Source: Burkholderia ambifaria AMMD
GTDB taxonomy: Bacteria > Pseudomonadota > Gammaproteobacteria > Burkholderiales > Burkholderiaceae
DNA: 64,000 nt
Direction of reading: 5' to 3'
NCBI RefSeq assembly: GCF_000203915.1
Contig: NC_008390.1
Location: 930,001-994,000, forward strand
Shown: piece after piece, positions 8,984 through 18,641 of the stretch
How positions within the stretch are numbered: the stretch's first letter is position 1
How the letters are laid out: each line of letters begins with the position of its first letter
Translations under genes and position numbers: made by a program
Notes under the pieces: model-generated
What the model was told of the DNA's origin: nothing
Database searches by the model: none
The model's input: only the letters and a program-made list of their open reading frames with translations

Positions 8984-9277
8984 TCAGTAGCCGTGCGTCA
9001 CGAGCGACAGAACGGACAGGTCCGGATGCGTGCCGTCGATGATGCTCTTGCCGATGTGCACGGCTTCCTGAACCGCTTCGTCGACGCTCGCGTAGCTTTC
9101 CTCGCCGTCCGCGTGGAACGGCACCGCGTGATCGGGCAGCGCGGGATTCGCGCCAGGATGGCAGACATAGCCGGTGTAGGTGTAACGCGAGTCGCTGCCG
9201 GGGGCGAGGCCCGGCACGACGTGGATCTCGAAGCCTTCGTAATCGACGTGATCCGTCGCTGTCGACAGTTCGGTCAT
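8984..9277 (-). CDS. Small conserved hypothetical protein (97 aa)
   Basis: Acidic, soluble-looking 97-residue protein without a signal peptide. It has a mixed beta-strand N-terminal half (Y-E-G-F-E-I-H-V-V-P, R-Y-T-Y-T-G-Y-V-C-H-P-G) and a helical C-terminal half (V-D-E-A-V-Q-E-A-V-H-I-G-K-S-I-I-D-G). A GGAG site precedes the ATG at 9277. I do not recognise a family with certainty. No operon partner is apparent; the flanking genes on the same strand lie 228 and 157 bp away. Confidence 0.7.
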   Translation of the reverse strand: MTELSTATDHVDYEGFEIHVVPGLAPGSDSRYTYTGYVCHPGANPALPDHAVPFHADGEESYASVDEAVQEAVHIGKSIIDGTHPDLSVLSLVTHGY

Positions 9278-9434
9278 GGCGGTCTCCGTGTGCCGCTCGC
9301 ACGGGTGGCGCGGGCGGCCTCGAGTCGCGGCGGCGGTCGTGTCGCCGTGCTGATCGAATTCTAGGCGATGGCGGCGCGGCCCGTGAGGCCTGCGCGCATG
9401 GCCGGCGGCGACGTCGAGCGTGCCGGCTCGCGCG

Positions 9435-9836
9435 TTACCGCGCGCAGCGCGCGTCCTTGCGCTGCACGACGAGGATCACCGGATACTTCTGACCATGATC
9501 GAGTTCCACCGGCGCGACGACCGTCAGCGTCGTTGGGTCGGAATCGTCGTACACGCTGACCTGCTCGTTGCGGATATACGTCACGCCGGTGCAGTTCGAC
9601 GCGCGCCCGTCATCCGACACCTTGCACTGGAGCTCGTTTTCCTTCAGGTAGTTGTACGGCGTCGGGCTCGCGAGATATTCGCGCAGGCCGCGCGGCGAGC
9701 CGCCGACGCCCTTCACGTATGCGATCGCGCACGACGGCGTTTGCGCGTCGGCGCCGGAGGCGGAATCGGCGGCCGCCGCGTGCGTGCCGACGGTGGCCAG
9801 CAGGGCGACGAGCGACGAGGCGATGAAGGGCTTCAT
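9435..9836 (-). CDS. Exported hypothetical protein (133 aa)
   Basis: The N-terminal 22 residues (M-K-P-F-I-A-S-S-L-V-A-L-L-A-T-V, then A-A-A-A-D) form a Sec signal peptide. The mature part has four Cys that could form two disulfides: one in S-C-A-I-A-Y, two in the Q-C-K-V ... N-C-T-G-V region, and one near the C-terminus. It should be periplasmic. No known domain is recognised. The frame is open further upstream through the tRNA-Ser gene, which shows that the longer reading frame is spurious and that the start is at 9836. Confidence 0.7.
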   Translation of the reverse strand: MKPFIASSLVALLATVGTHAAAADSASGADAQTPSCAIAYVKGVGGSPRGLREYLASPTPYNYLKENELQCKVSDDGRASNCTGVTYIRNEQVSVYDDSDPTTLTVVAPVELDHGQKYPVILVVQRKDARCAR

Positions 9837-9950
9837 GACGTGGGTTTCCCGTTTCGCGAATCGGAGCGCCGGATTGTAACGGCATCCGGCGGCACGCGTC
9901 GGCCGGCGGGGCGTGCGCCGCGCGCGGCGTGCTTCGCGCGGCGCACAAAC

Positions 9951-9984
9951 AAAAACCCCGTCATTCGAAGAATGGACGGGGTTT
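9951..9984 (-). terminator. Intrinsic terminator of tRNA-Ser
   Basis: AAACCCCGTC (9953-9962) pairs with GACGGGGTTT (9975-9984). Read on the minus strand, the stem is followed by a T-rich run, directly downstream of tRNA-Ser. Confidence 0.8.
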
Positions 9985-9994
9985 GGCGAACGCT

Positions 9995-10082
9995 TGGCGG
10001 AAGCGGTGAGATTCGAACTCACGGACAGTTTCCCGTCGCCGGTTTTCAAGACCGGTGCCTTAAACCGCTCGGCCACGCTTCC
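9995..10082 (-). tRNA. tRNA-Ser (anticodon TGA)
   Basis: An 88-nt cloverleaf with encoded CCA. The acceptor GGAAGCG pairs with CGCTTCC. The anticodon stem CCGGT/ACCGG encloses C-T-T-G-A-A-A, giving anticodon TGA. A long variable arm, typical of class II tRNAs, and a T-arm with TTCGAAT are present. It reads UCA and neighbouring serine codons. It lies between hemW and the exported-protein gene on the same strand and is followed by its own terminator. Confidence 0.97.
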
Positions 10083-10124
10083 ACACGAGGCGGCATTGTA
10101 ACCGAAATGCCGCGTCGTTCCGCT

Positions 10125-11339
10125 TCAGTCGTCGCGCAGGAACAATTCCTGCAGGTCGTTGAGGAAGCGCTGGCCGAGCGGCGTCGGCGCGATCTGCGCG
10201 AAATCGCGCGTGATCAGCCCGCGCCGCTCCGCTTCCTTGAGTGCCGGCTCGATGGTGCTGATCGGCAGGCCGGTGCGTTCGACGAAGCTGTGCACGGGGA
10301 AACCCTCGACGAGCCGCAGCGTGTTCAGCATGAACTCGAACGGCAGGTCGCGCGGGCCGACTTCACGTTCTTCCTGCACCGGCGTGCCGGCCATCGCCTG
10401 TTCGATGAAGGTCGCCGGATGCTTGTAGCGCGCCTGCCGCAGGATCCGGTTCGGGAACGACAGCTTCGTGTGCGCGCCCGCGCCGATCCCGAGATAGTCG
10501 CCGAAGCGCCAGTAGTTCAGGTTGTGCTTGCACTGATGATTCGGCTTCGCGTACGCGGACACTTCGTAGCGTCCGTAACCGGCCTCGGCCGTGCGTTCGT
10601 GAATCCATTCCTGCATGTCGGCCGATGCGTCGTCGTCGGGCACCGCGGGCGGAAACTTCGCGAACATCGTGTTCGGCTCGAGCGTCAGGTGATACAGCGA
10701 CAGATGCGGCGGCGCGAACGACAGCGCGGTCTCGATGTCGGTCCGGCATTCGTCGAGCGTCTGGTTCGGCAGCGCGAACATCAGGTCGAGGTTGAAGTTG
10801 TCGAACGTCTTCGCGGCGATCTCGACGGCCGCGCGCGCCTGCGCGGTGTCGTGAATGCGGCCGAGCGCTTTCAGATGGCCTTCGTTGAAGCTCTGGATGC
10901 CGACCGACAGGCGGTTCACGCCGCTCGCGCGAAACTGCGCGAACTTCGCGGCCTCGAACGTGCCCGGGTTCGCCTCGAGCGTGATCTCGGCGTCCGCATC
11001 GAGCGGCAGCAGCGCGCGCACGTCGGACAGCAGCCGGTCGAGCCCGCCCGCGGACAGCAGGCTCGGCGTGCCGCCGCCGATGAACACCGTATGCACCTGC
11101 CGGCCCCAGACGAGCGGCAGCGCCTGCTCGAGATCGGCACGCAGCGCGTCGAGGTATTCGGTTTCCGGAAAGCGCTCGCCTTTCCACTCGTGCGAGTTGA
11201 AATCGCAGTACGGGCACTTGCGCACGCACCACGGAAAATGCACGTACAGCGCGAGCGGCGGCAGCGACGTGAGCCGCACCTGCCCGGGCGACGTGAACGT
11301 CGCGACGACGCGCGCGCCGGTTTCCGCCGCCTGGCTCAT
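10125..11339 (-). CDS. hemW: Heme chaperone HemW (radical SAM)
   Basis: A 404-residue radical-SAM protein. The cluster motif is C-V-R-K-C-P-Y-C-D-F (about 38-47), i.e. C-x3-C-x2-C followed by x-F. True coproporphyrinogen dehydrogenase HemN has a further Cys here, so this fits HemW, a heme-binding chaperone, rather than HemN. The G-G-G-T-P-S SAM-binding motif follows, and a HemN-type C-terminal domain is present. The gene sits 34 bp downstream of rdgB in the rph-rdgB-hemW order widespread in proteobacteria, probably one transcript. Confidence 0.93.
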   Translation of the reverse strand: MSQAAETGARVVATFTSPGQVRLTSLPPLALYVHFPWCVRKCPYCDFNSHEWKGERFPETEYLDALRADLEQALPLVWGRQVHTVFIGGGTPSLLSAGGLDRLLSDVRALLPLDADAEITLEANPGTFEAAKFAQFRASGVNRLSVGIQSFNEGHLKALGRIHDTAQARAAVEIAAKTFDNFNLDLMFALPNQTLDECRTDIETALSFAPPHLSLYHLTLEPNTMFAKFPPAVPDDDASADMQEWIHERTAEAGYGRYEVSAYAKPNHQCKHNLNYWRFGDYLGIGAGAHTKLSFPNRILRQARYKHPATFIEQAMAGTPVQEEREVGPRDLPFEFMLNTLRLVEGFPVHSFVERTGLPISTIEPALKEAERRGLITRDFAQIAPTPLGQRFLNDLQELFLRDD

Positions 11340-11373
11340 GCGGCCTCCCGCTGCGAATGCGTGACGAAGACGA

Positions 11374-12003
11374 TCATGCGGGTTCCTCTGCGAGCCGCGC
11401 GAGCAGCGCCTTCAGCGCGAGCGCGCGATGGCTGTGCGTGTTCTTCACGGCCGGCTCGAGTTCGGCCGCCGTCGCGCCGAGCGACGGCAGGTAGAAATAC
11501 GGGTCGTAGCCGAATCCGTGCTCACCGCGCGGCGTGTCGACGATCTCGCCTGTCCAGCGACCTTCGGCGAACAGCGGTTCGGGATCGTCCGCGTGGCGCA
11601 CCAGCGCGAGCACGCAGCAATAGTATGCGCGCCGGTCGTCGACGCCGCGCAGCTGCTCGACGAGGTACGCATTGTTCGCCGCGTCGCCCGGGGCGCGACC
11701 CGCGCGCTGCGCGTAGCGCGCCGAATAGACGCCCGGTGCGCCGCGCAGCGCGCGCACGCACAGACCGGAATCGTCGGCGATCGCCGGCAGGCCGGTGAGC
11801 CGCGACGCATGCCGCGCTTTCGTCAGCGCATTCTCGATGAACGTGCCGAACGGCTCTTCCGCCTCGGGCACGGCCAGCTCGCCCTGCGGCACGATCTCGA
11901 TGCCGACCGTGGAGAACAGCGCGGTGAATTCGCGCAGCTTGCCGGCGTTGTTCGACGCGAGCACGATGCGCGAGAACGGCGCGAGGGTGCGATCGTCAGA
12001 CAT
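11374..12003 (-). CDS. rdgB: RdgB/HAM1 XTP/dITP pyrophosphatase
   Basis: A 209-residue house-cleaning enzyme hydrolysing dITP, XTP and ITP to monophosphates, which keeps deaminated purines out of DNA. Signatures are [10 protein letters not shown] at the N-terminus, I-A-D-D-S-G-L in the middle (metal/nucleotide binding), and F-G-Y-D-P-Y-F plus S-H-R-A-L-A-L-K near the C-terminus. The start ATG at 12003 overlaps the last eight bases of rph, so translation is coupled. The frame is open upstream, but that part runs inside rph in another frame. Confidence 0.96.
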   Translation of the reverse strand: MSDDRTLAPFSRIVLASNNAGKLREFTALFSTVGIEIVPQGELAVPEAEEPFGTFIENALTKARHASRLTGLPAIADDSGLCVRALRGAPGVYSARYAQRAGRAPGDAANNAYLVEQLRGVDDRRAYYCCVLALVRHADDPEPLFAEGRWTGEIVDTPRGEHGFGYDPYFYLPSLGATAAELEPAVKNTHSHRALALKALLARLAEEPA

Positions 12004-12736
12004 TGCCGGCGCCCAGCACGTCCTTCTGCAACTGCACGAGCTGGCCGATCCCGCTTTGCGCGAGGTCGAGCAGCGCATTCATCTCGGCGCGCGAGAACGG
12101 TACGCCTTCGGCGGTGCCCTGGACTTCGACGAAGCCGCCGGCGCCCGTCATCACGACGTTCATGTCGGTGTCGCAGCGCGAGTCTTCCGCGTAGTCGAGG
12201 TCGAGCAACGGCACGCCTTCGTACACGCCGACCGAGATCGCGGCGACATGATCGGTGATCGGCGAGCGTGCGAGCTTGCCGGCCGCGATCAGCTTCGACA
12301 CGGCGTCGTGCGCGGCGACGAACGCACCGGTGATGCTCGCCGTGCGCGTGCCGCCGTCGGCCTGGATCACGTCGCAGTCGATGTGGATCGTGCGCGGGCC
12401 CAGCGCCTCGAGATCGAACACCGCGCGCAGCGCGCGGCCGATCAGGCGCTGAATTTCCTGCGTACGGCCGGTCTGCTTGCCGCGTGCGGCTTCACGGTCG
12501 CTGCGCGTGTGCGTCGCACGCGGCAGCATCCCGTATTCGGCCGTCAGCCAGCCCTGGCCGCGATCGCGCAGGAATTCGGGCACGCGTTCGGCGACGCTCG
12601 CGGTGCAGATCACCTTGGTGTCGCCGAATTCGACCAGGACCGAGCCTTCGGCGTGTTTCGTGTAGTGGCGCGTGAGGGCGACCTTGCGCAGTTCGTCGGC
12701 GCGACGGCCGCTCGGGCGGGACAGGGAAGACGTCAT
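11996..12736 (-). CDS. rph: Ribonuclease PH
   Basis: A 246-residue phosphorolytic 3'-5' exoribonuclease trimming tRNA 3' ends. It begins S-G-R-R-A-D-E-L-R and carries the phosphate-binding R-x-x-R-x-T-R segment ([12 protein letters not shown]) and the [14 protein letters not shown] active-site motif. The longer open frame upstream crosses yicC and is not coding. It is the first gene of rph-rdgB-hemW, divergent from yicC with 174 bp between them, which must hold both promoters. Confidence 0.97.
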   Translation of the reverse strand: MTSSLSRPSGRRADELRKVALTRHYTKHAEGSVLVEFGDTKVICTASVAERVPEFLRDRGQGWLTAEYGMLPRATHTRSDREAARGKQTGRTQEIQRLIGRALRAVFDLEALGPRTIHIDCDVIQADGGTRTASITGAFVAAHDAVSKLIAAGKLARSPITDHVAAISVGVYEGVPLLDLDYAEDSRCDTDMNVVMTGAGGFVEVQGTAEGVPFSRAEMNALLDLAQSGIGQLVQLQKDVLGAGNV

Positions 12737-12910
12737 GGGGGAATCGTGGACGGGAGAGGAAACCCCGATTTTAGCGCCGAACGGCAGCGTTGCCCGGCGG
12801 GGTAGGGTGCAAAAATGGGATAATGCGCGCTTCCCGCCCCGCGCCTTGCAATGCGCCGGGCGCCTCGACTTATTCCCGCCCGCAAGGGCACCCAGACGGC
12901 GAGACGAACC

Positions 12911-13834
12911 ATGATCTACAGCATGACGGGCTATGCGAGCGCGACGCGCGAACTGGCGACGGCCACCGGCAACGGCGGCACCAGCGTGTCGGTCGAACTG
13001 CGCACCGTGAACTCGCGCTTCCTCGACCTGAATTTCCGCATGCCGGACGACGTGCGCGCGTGCGAATCCGCGCTGCGCGAAATGCTGATGAACAAGCTGT
13101 CGCGCGGCAAGGTCGACGTGCGCATCAACCTGCAGCGCGGCGAGCAGAGCATCGGCGCGGGCGCGCTGAACCAGTCGGCGCTCGGCCAGCTCGCCGAGCT
13201 CGAACGCTCGGTGCTCGACGCGTTCCCGGGTGTCGGCCGCCTGCGCGCGGGCGAGATCCTGCGCTGGCCCGGCGTGCTCGCCGAGAGCGGCGTGTCGGCG
13301 GATGCGATCCGCGAGGCCGTGCTCGCGTGCGGCAAGGAAGCGATCGGCGAGCTCGTCGTCGTGCGTTCGCGCGAAGGCGCGCAGCTGGCGACGATGCTGC
13401 TGTCGAACGTCACCGAAATGGAAGCGATCGTCGCGCGCATCACGCCGCTGGTGCCGGAGCTGATCGCGAAGCATCAGCAGAAGATCGTCGAGCGGCTGCA
13501 GGAAGCGCTCGGCCTCGCGGCACCCGAAGGCAGCGCAGCGATCGTCACGCGCGAGGAAGCCGCGGAACGCATTCGTCAGGAAGTGACGATGTACGGCATC
13601 CGGATCGACATCGCGGAAGAGCTGTCGCGACTTACCGCGCACCTGAACGAAACGCGTCACGTGATCGAGAAGGGCGGCCGCGTCGGCAAGCGTCTCGACT
13701 TCATGATGCAGGAACTGAATCGCGAAGCAAACACGCTCGGCTCGAAGGCGGCGGCGAAGGAACTGGCCGACGCATCGATGGCGCTCAAGCTGTTGATCGA
13801 GCAGATGCGCGAGCAAGTGCAAAACCTGGAGTAA
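12911..13834 (+). CDS. yicC: YicC/YloC-family endoribonuclease
   Basis: A 307-residue protein beginning I-Y-S-M-T-G-Y-A-S, the family start, with [12 protein letters not shown] shortly after. The C-terminal DUF1732 part contains [35 protein letters not shown]. YicC family members are endoribonucleases acting on small RNAs and structured RNA. The ATG at 12911 fits the conserved N-terminus; an earlier in-frame ATG at 12851 would add an unconserved basic leader. gmk follows 81 bp downstream, a widespread pairing. Confidence 0.95.
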   Translation: MIYSMTGYASATRELATATGNGGTSVSVELRTVNSRFLDLNFRMPDDVRACESALREMLMNKLSRGKVDVRINLQRGEQSIGAGALNQSALGQLAELERSVLDAFPGVGRLRAGEILRWPGVLAESGVSADAIREAVLACGKEAIGELVVVRSREGAQLATMLLSNVTEMEAIVARITPLVPELIAKHQQKIVERLQEALGLAAPEGSAAIVTREEAAERIRQEVTMYGIRIDIAEELSRLTAHLNETRHVIEKGGRVGKRLDFMMQELNREANTLGSKAAAKELADASMALKLLIEQMREQVQNLE

Positions 13835-14599
<765 letters not shown>

Positions 14600-14657
14600 C
14601 GCGAGGGTAGAGGGACATAAGGTAGAATAAGGACTATATTCAGAAGGAATTACCAAC

Positions 14658-14861
14658 ATGGCTCGCATTACTGTCGAAGACTGCCTGAAGCAAATCCCCA
14701 ACCGCTTCGAACTGGCGCTCGCCGCCACCTACCGCGCGCGGCAGCTCGCGCAAGGCCATACGCCGAAGATCGAAAGCCGCGACAAGCCGACCGTCGTCGC
14801 GCTGCGCGAGATCGCTTCCGGTCTCGTCGGCGTCGAGATGTTGAAGAAGGTGCCGGTGTAA
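14658..14861 (+). CDS. rpoZ: RNA polymerase omega subunit
   Basis: A 67-residue RpoZ: it begins M-A-R-I-T-V-E-D-C and carries the conserved [16 protein letters not shown] and [11 protein letters not shown] segments. It binds the beta' subunit C-terminus, promotes core assembly and forms part of a ppGpp site on the polymerase in E. coli. AGAAGGA precedes the ATG. The 58-bp gap after gmk has TAGAAT and TATATT hexamers that could serve as a -10. The gene directly precedes spoT, the usual order. Confidence 0.97.
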   Translation: MARITVEDCLKQIPNRFELALAATYRARQLAQGHTPKIESRDKPTVVALREIASGLVGVEMLKKVPV

Positions 14862-14924
14862 CGCGCATCCGGCCCGTTCCAGCCATGTAATCCACGCGCG
14901 CAACGACTCGACCTGGAGGCGAAT

Positions 14925-17291
14925 ATGAGCACCACCCCATCGTCCGCCTCCGCGGATTCGACCACCGAAGCCACGGCCCGGTCGCCTGCGCGCCAGTACA
15001 TCGACGCGGTCCTCGAACAGTCCTTCCGGCATCTGTTCGGGCCGACCGCCACGCCGGAGCAGCCGCGCAAGCACGGCGTCGTTTCGATCGCGAAACTGAC
15101 GGCCGCGCTTGCCGAGTATCTCCCTCCGGACGAAATCAAAGAGGTCAAGGCGGCGTTCCACTTCAGCGACGAAGCCCACCTCGGTCAATATCGCCAGAGC
15201 GGCGAACCCTACATCACCCATCCTGTCGCCGTCGCGGAAATCTGCGCCGGCTGGAAGCTCGACGCGCAAGCCGTGATGGCCGCGCTGCTGCACGACGTGA
15301 TGGAAGACCAGGGCGTGACCAAGAGCGAGCTGGCCGAACGTTTCGGCCCGAAGGTCGCCGAACTGGTCGACGGCCTGTCGAAGCTCGACAAGATGGAGTT
15401 CCGCAGCCGCGAGGAAGCGCAGGCGGAAAACTTCCGCAAGATGCTGCTCGCGATGGCACGCGACGTGCGCGTCATCCTCGTCAAGCTCGCCGACCGTCTG
15501 CACAACATGCGCACGCTCGGCGCGGTGCCGATGGAAAAGCGCCGCCGCGTCGCCCGCGAGACGCTCGACATCTATGCGCCGATCGCGCACCGCCTCGGGT
15601 TGAACAACACGTATCGCGAGCTGCAGGACATGAGCTTCGCGAATTTCAACCCGCATCGCTACGCGACGCTCGAGAAGGCCGTGAAGGCCGCGCGCGGCAA
15701 CCGCCGCGAAGTGATCAGCAAGATCCTCGAGTCCGCGCAGCGCGCGATGACCGACGCGAAGATCGACGCCGAGATCACCGGCCGCGAAAAGACGATCTAC
15801 AGCATCTACCGCAAGATGCGCGACAAGCAGCTGTCGTTCTCGCAGGTGCTCGACGTGTACGGCTTTCGCGTCGTCGTCGATAGCCCGCTCGACTGCTACA
15901 CGTGCATCGGCGCGCTGCACGCGCTGTACAAGCCCGTGCCCGGCAAGTTCAAGGACTACATCGCGATCCCGAAGATCAACGGCTATCAGTCGCTGCACAC
16001 GACGCTCGTCGGCCCGTTCGGCGCGCCGATCGAGTTCCAGGTGCGCACGCGCAAGATGCACGAGATCGCCGAGGCTGGCGTGGCCGCGCACTGGCTGTAC
16101 AAGAACGGTGGCGCCGATCTGAACGACGTGCAGAAGCGCGCGCACCAGTGGCTGAAGTCGCTGCTCGACATTCAGAGCGAAGCCGGTGATTCGAGCGAAT
16201 TCCTCGAGCACGTGAAGATCGACCTGTTCCCGGATGCGGTCTACGTGTTCACGCCGAAGTCGAAGATCATGGCGCTGCCGCGCGGCGCGACGGCGCTCGA
16301 TTTCGCGTATTCGATCCACAGCGATCTCGGCAACCAGTGCGTGGCCGTGAAGATCAACAACGAGCTGCTGCCGCTGCGTACCGAGCTGAAGAGCGGCGAC
16401 ATCGTCGAGGTGATCACCGCGCCGTATTCGAAGCCGAACCCCGCGTGGCTCGGTTTCGTGCGCACCGGCAAGGCGCGCTCGGCGATTCGTCACTATCTGA
16501 AGACGATGCGCCTGAACGAGTCGGTGCAGCTCGGCGAGCGGCTCGTCGATCAAAGCCTGAAGGGTTACGGGCTTGCGCTGGCCGACGTGGCGCCGGAAGT
16601 GTGGGAGAAGCTCGTGCAGTGGACGGGCAACAAGAGCCGCCAGGAAATCTTCGCGGACATCGGCCTCGGCCGCCGCGTCGCCGCGGTGATGGCCAAGCGC
16701 ATCGAGGTGCTGACGAGCGGCCGCGATGCGGACGACGATCTGCCGAAGTCCGAGCGGCATCCCGCGCACAATGCGCCGCCGGTCGTCATTACCGGCACCG
16801 AAGGGATGTCCGTGCAGCTGTCGGCATGCTGCCGGCCGATCCCGGGCGATGCGATCATGGGCTATATCGGCATCGGCCTCGGGATGGCGATTCATACGAC
16901 CGATTGCCGTGTCGCGCAGCGCATCCATCGCCGCGATCCGGGCCGCTGGATCGACGTCGAGTGGGCACCGCAGCCGGGCCGCCTGTTCGACGTGGCAGTG
17001 AAGGCGCTCGTGAAGAACACGAAGGGCATCTTCGCGCGCGTGGCGGCGGACATCACGTCGGCCGACGCGAACATCGTCCATATCGCCATGGACGAGGATC
17101 TGACGCACGAATCGACGGTGCTGCGCTTCGTGATCCAGGTCAGCGATCGCGTGCACCTGGCGAACGTGATGCGGCGCGTGCGGACCAATCCGGACGTGAT
17201 GCGGATCATGCGCGAGCGCTCGACCGACGACAGCGTGCATGCGCGTCACGACGGCGGCATGCGCATCGAGCGCGAACGGCAGGATTACTGA
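14925..17291 (+). CDS. spoT: Bifunctional (p)ppGpp synthetase/hydrolase
   Basis: A 788-residue Rel/Spo homolog controlling the stringent response. The order is an HD hydrolase domain with H-D-V-M-E-D-Q (about 120-127) and K-L-A-D-R-L-H-N-M-R-T-L; a synthetase domain with G-R-E-K-T-I-Y-S-I-Y-R-K-M and Y-I-A-I-P-K-I-N-G-Y-Q-S-L-H-T-T; a TGS domain (V-Y-V-F-T-P-K); and a C-terminal ACT domain. The intact H-D-x-x-E-D motif marks a hydrolase-competent enzyme. About 60 poorly conserved N-terminal residues precede the HD domain. It is followed by its own terminator. Confidence 0.97.
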   Translation: MSTTPSSASADSTTEATARSPARQYIDAVLEQSFRHLFGPTATPEQPRKHGVVSIAKLTAALAEYLPPDEIKEVKAAFHFSDEAHLGQYRQSGEPYITHPVAVAEICAGWKLDAQAVMAALLHDVMEDQGVTKSELAERFGPKVAELVDGLSKLDKMEFRSREEAQAENFRKMLLAMARDVRVILVKLADRLHNMRTLGAVPMEKRRRVARETLDIYAPIAHRLGLNNTYRELQDMSFANFNPHRYATLEKAVKAARGNRREVISKILESAQRAMTDAKIDAEITGREKTIYSIYRKMRDKQLSFSQVLDVYGFRVVVDSPLDCYTCIGALHALYKPVPGKFKDYIAIPKINGYQSLHTTLVGPFGAPIEFQVRTRKMHEIAEAGVAAHWLYKNGGADLNDVQKRAHQWLKSLLDIQSEAGDSSEFLEHVKIDLFPDAVYVFTPKSKIMALPRGATALDFAYSIHSDLGNQCVAVKINNELLPLRTELKSGDIVEVITAPYSKPNPAWLGFVRTGKARSAIRHYLKTMRLNESVQLGERLVDQSLKGYGLALADVAPEVWEKLVQWTGNKSRQEIFADIGLGRRVAAVMAKRIEVLTSGRDADDDLPKSERHPAHNAPPVVITGTEGMSVQLSACCRPIPGDAIMGYIGIGLGMAIHTTDCRVAQRIHRRDPGRWIDVEWAPQPGRLFDVAVKALVKNTKGIFARVAADITSADANIVHIAMDEDLTHESTVLRFVIQVSDRVHLANVMRRVRTNPDVMRIMRERSTDDSVHARHDGGMRIERERQDY

Positions 17292-17318
17292 CGCGACGCG
17301 TTGCCTGAGCAGGATATG

Positions 17319-17343
17319 ACGGCGGCCACGGGCCGCCGTTTTC
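17319..17343 (+). terminator. Intrinsic terminator after spoT
   Basis: ACGGCGGCC (17319-17327) pairs perfectly with GGCCGCCGT (17331-17339) around a three-base loop, with a T-run after it. It lies 28 bp after the spoT stop. Confidence 0.85.
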
Positions 17344-17450
17344 ATTGGTGACGCGGGCGAGGTGGCGTGGCGTGGTGCGGTGGTGGCCCGGCTCAAGTGT
17401 CGAGAGGGAGCGGCGATCGCCGGGAAGAAGCCGAGAGGGGAGGGGGGCAA

Positions 17451-17481
17451 AGAAAAAGGGCCTTCCCGGAGGAAGGCCCTT
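17451..17481 (-). terminator. Intrinsic terminator of the tRNA-Arg array
   Basis: AAGGGCCTTCC (17456-17466) pairs with GGAAGGCCCTT (17471-17481) around CGGA. On the minus strand the stem is followed by a T-rich run. It ends the minus-strand transcript of the three tRNA-Arg genes. Confidence 0.85.
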
Positions 17482-17487
17482 CTAAGA

Positions 17488-17564
17488 TGGCGCGGCTGGC
17501 AGGATTCGAACCCACGACCCCTTGGTTCGTAGCCAAGTACTCTATCCAACTGAGCTACAGCCGC
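17488..17564 (-). tRNA. tRNA-Arg (anticodon ACG), copy 1 (distal)
   Basis: A 77-nt tRNA with encoded CCA. The acceptor is GCGGCTG, the anticodon loop is C-T-A-C-G-A-A within CTTGG/CCAAG, and the T-loop is TTCGAAT. A34 would be edited to inosine to read CGU, CGC and CGA. It is the last of three identical copies on the minus strand and is followed by the terminator at 17451-17481. Confidence 0.97.
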
Positions 17565-17625
17565 ACGCAAAGCGGTACTACTTCAACTGTCGGAACCTTC
17601 TGCGATGGGAAGGCCCCCAAAAAGG

Positions 17626-17702
17626 TGGCGCGGCTGGCAGGATTCGAACCCACGACCCCTTGGTTCGTAGCCAAGTACTCTATCCAACTGAGCTACAGCC
17701 GC
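17626..17702 (-). tRNA. tRNA-Arg (anticodon ACG), copy 2 (middle)
   Basis: Identical in sequence to the flanking copies; 61 bp separate it from copy 1. The spacer contains a partly conserved GGAAGGCCC element related to the terminator stem, so processing from a common precursor with part-termination in each spacer is likely. Confidence 0.97.
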
Positions 17703-17736
17703 ACGCAAAAACAAAATACTACTACTTTGAACTGAA

Positions 17737-17760
17737 AGGGCCTTCGGTTCGGAAGGCCCT
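17737..17760 (-). terminator. Hairpin between tRNA-Arg copies 2 and 3
   Basis: AGGGCCTTC (17737-17745) pairs with GAAGGCCCT (17752-17760). It is nearly the same stem as the terminator after copy 1, but with only three T residues on the minus strand. It is therefore an attenuator or processing signal rather than a full stop. Confidence 0.55.
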
Positions 17761-17768
17761 CGAAAAGG

Positions 17769-17845
17769 TGGCGCGGCTGGCAGGATTCGAACCCACGACC
17801 CCTTGGTTCGTAGCCAAGTACTCTATCCAACTGAGCTACAGCCGC
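17769..17845 (-). tRNA. tRNA-Arg (anticodon ACG), copy 3 (promoter-proximal)
   Basis: First copy of the minus-strand array, identical to the other two. The promoter must lie in the 130 bp before greB (17846-17975), shared divergently with greB. Confidence 0.97.
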
Positions 17846-17975
17846 ACGCAGAAGCGGAAGTATAGCAGAGTCGTATAAAAAGGGAAGCCTTCTTCGCAAA
17901 ATATGTCGCACGATCTTGCGCGGCCGCGTTCGTGTACCCTTGAAGCATCGATCATCCAGGTTTTGAATCCGCATC

Positions 17976-18539
17976 ATGAACAAGGCGTTTGTCAAAGAGT
18001 CGGACGGTGACGACGACGATCTCGACCCGAGTCAGCCCGCGATCCCGGCGGGCACCAAGAACTACATCACGCCGGCCGGCCACAAGCGGCTCAGGGACGA
18101 ACTCCTGAACCTGATCGACGTCGAGCGTCCCGAGGTCGTGCGCCTCGTGTCGTGGGCCGCGTCGAACGGCGACCGCTCGGAGAACGGCGACTACATCTAC
18201 GGCAAGCGGCGGTTGCGCGAGATCGACCGCCGGATTCGCTTCCTGACGAAGCGGCTCGATCTCGCCGAAGTCGTCGATGCGAGCCGGCAGGAGAACGTCG
18301 ACCAGGTGTTCTTCGGCGCGACCGTCGACTACGCGACGCCGGACGGCGAGGACCACACCATCACGATCGTCGGGATCGACGAGGTCGATCTCGATCACGG
18401 TTGCGTCAGCTGGATCTCGCCGGTCGCGCGGGCGCTCATCAAGGCGAAGATCGGCGATACCGTCACGCTGATGACCCCGGCCGGTCCGCAGCCGATCGAC
18501 GTGCTCGACGTTCGCTATCCGGCACCGGGCAACGCGTGA
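17976..18539 (+). CDS. greB: Transcription elongation factor GreB
   Basis: A 187-residue Gre factor that enters the RNA polymerase secondary channel and stimulates cleavage of backtracked RNA. After an acidic N-terminal extension of about 28 residues comes N-Y-I-T-P-A-G-H-K-R-L-R-D-E-L, then the coiled-coil tip with D-R-S-E-N-G-D-Y-I-Y-G-K, which contains the acidic catalytic residues of the GreB type. The C-terminal FKBP-like domain follows (T-V-D-Y-A-T, S-P-V-A-R-A-L-I-K). It is close to spoT, as usual in beta-proteobacteria. Confidence 0.96.
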   Translation: MNKAFVKESDGDDDDLDPSQPAIPAGTKNYITPAGHKRLRDELLNLIDVERPEVVRLVSWAASNGDRSENGDYIYGKRRLREIDRRIRFLTKRLDLAEVVDASRQENVDQVFFGATVDYATPDGEDHTITIVGIDEVDLDHGCVSWISPVARALIKAKIGDTVTLMTPAGPQPIDVLDVRYPAPGNA

Positions 18540-18575
18540 AGCGACGCATCCGCGAAACGCCGCGCTGAAACGAAC

Positions 18576-18597
18576 AAGCGCCCCGGGTGGGGCGCTT
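18576..18597. terminator. Shared terminator between greB and the porin gene
   Basis: AAGCGCCCC (18576-18584) pairs with GGGGCGCTT (18589-18597) around GGGT. The hairpin sits between two converging genes (greB and the porin). T-runs are short on both sides, so a moderate bidirectional terminator is expected. Confidence 0.6.
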
Positions 18598-18641
18598 CGT
18601 CATGACGGTCTTGGCCGCACGGCCTACGCCGATCGTATCGC

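Noticed and set aside
9843..10076. Minus-strand frame extending the 133-aa exported protein to 213 aa
   Set aside because: The extension reads through tRNA-Ser and its terminator; the signal peptide begins at 9836.
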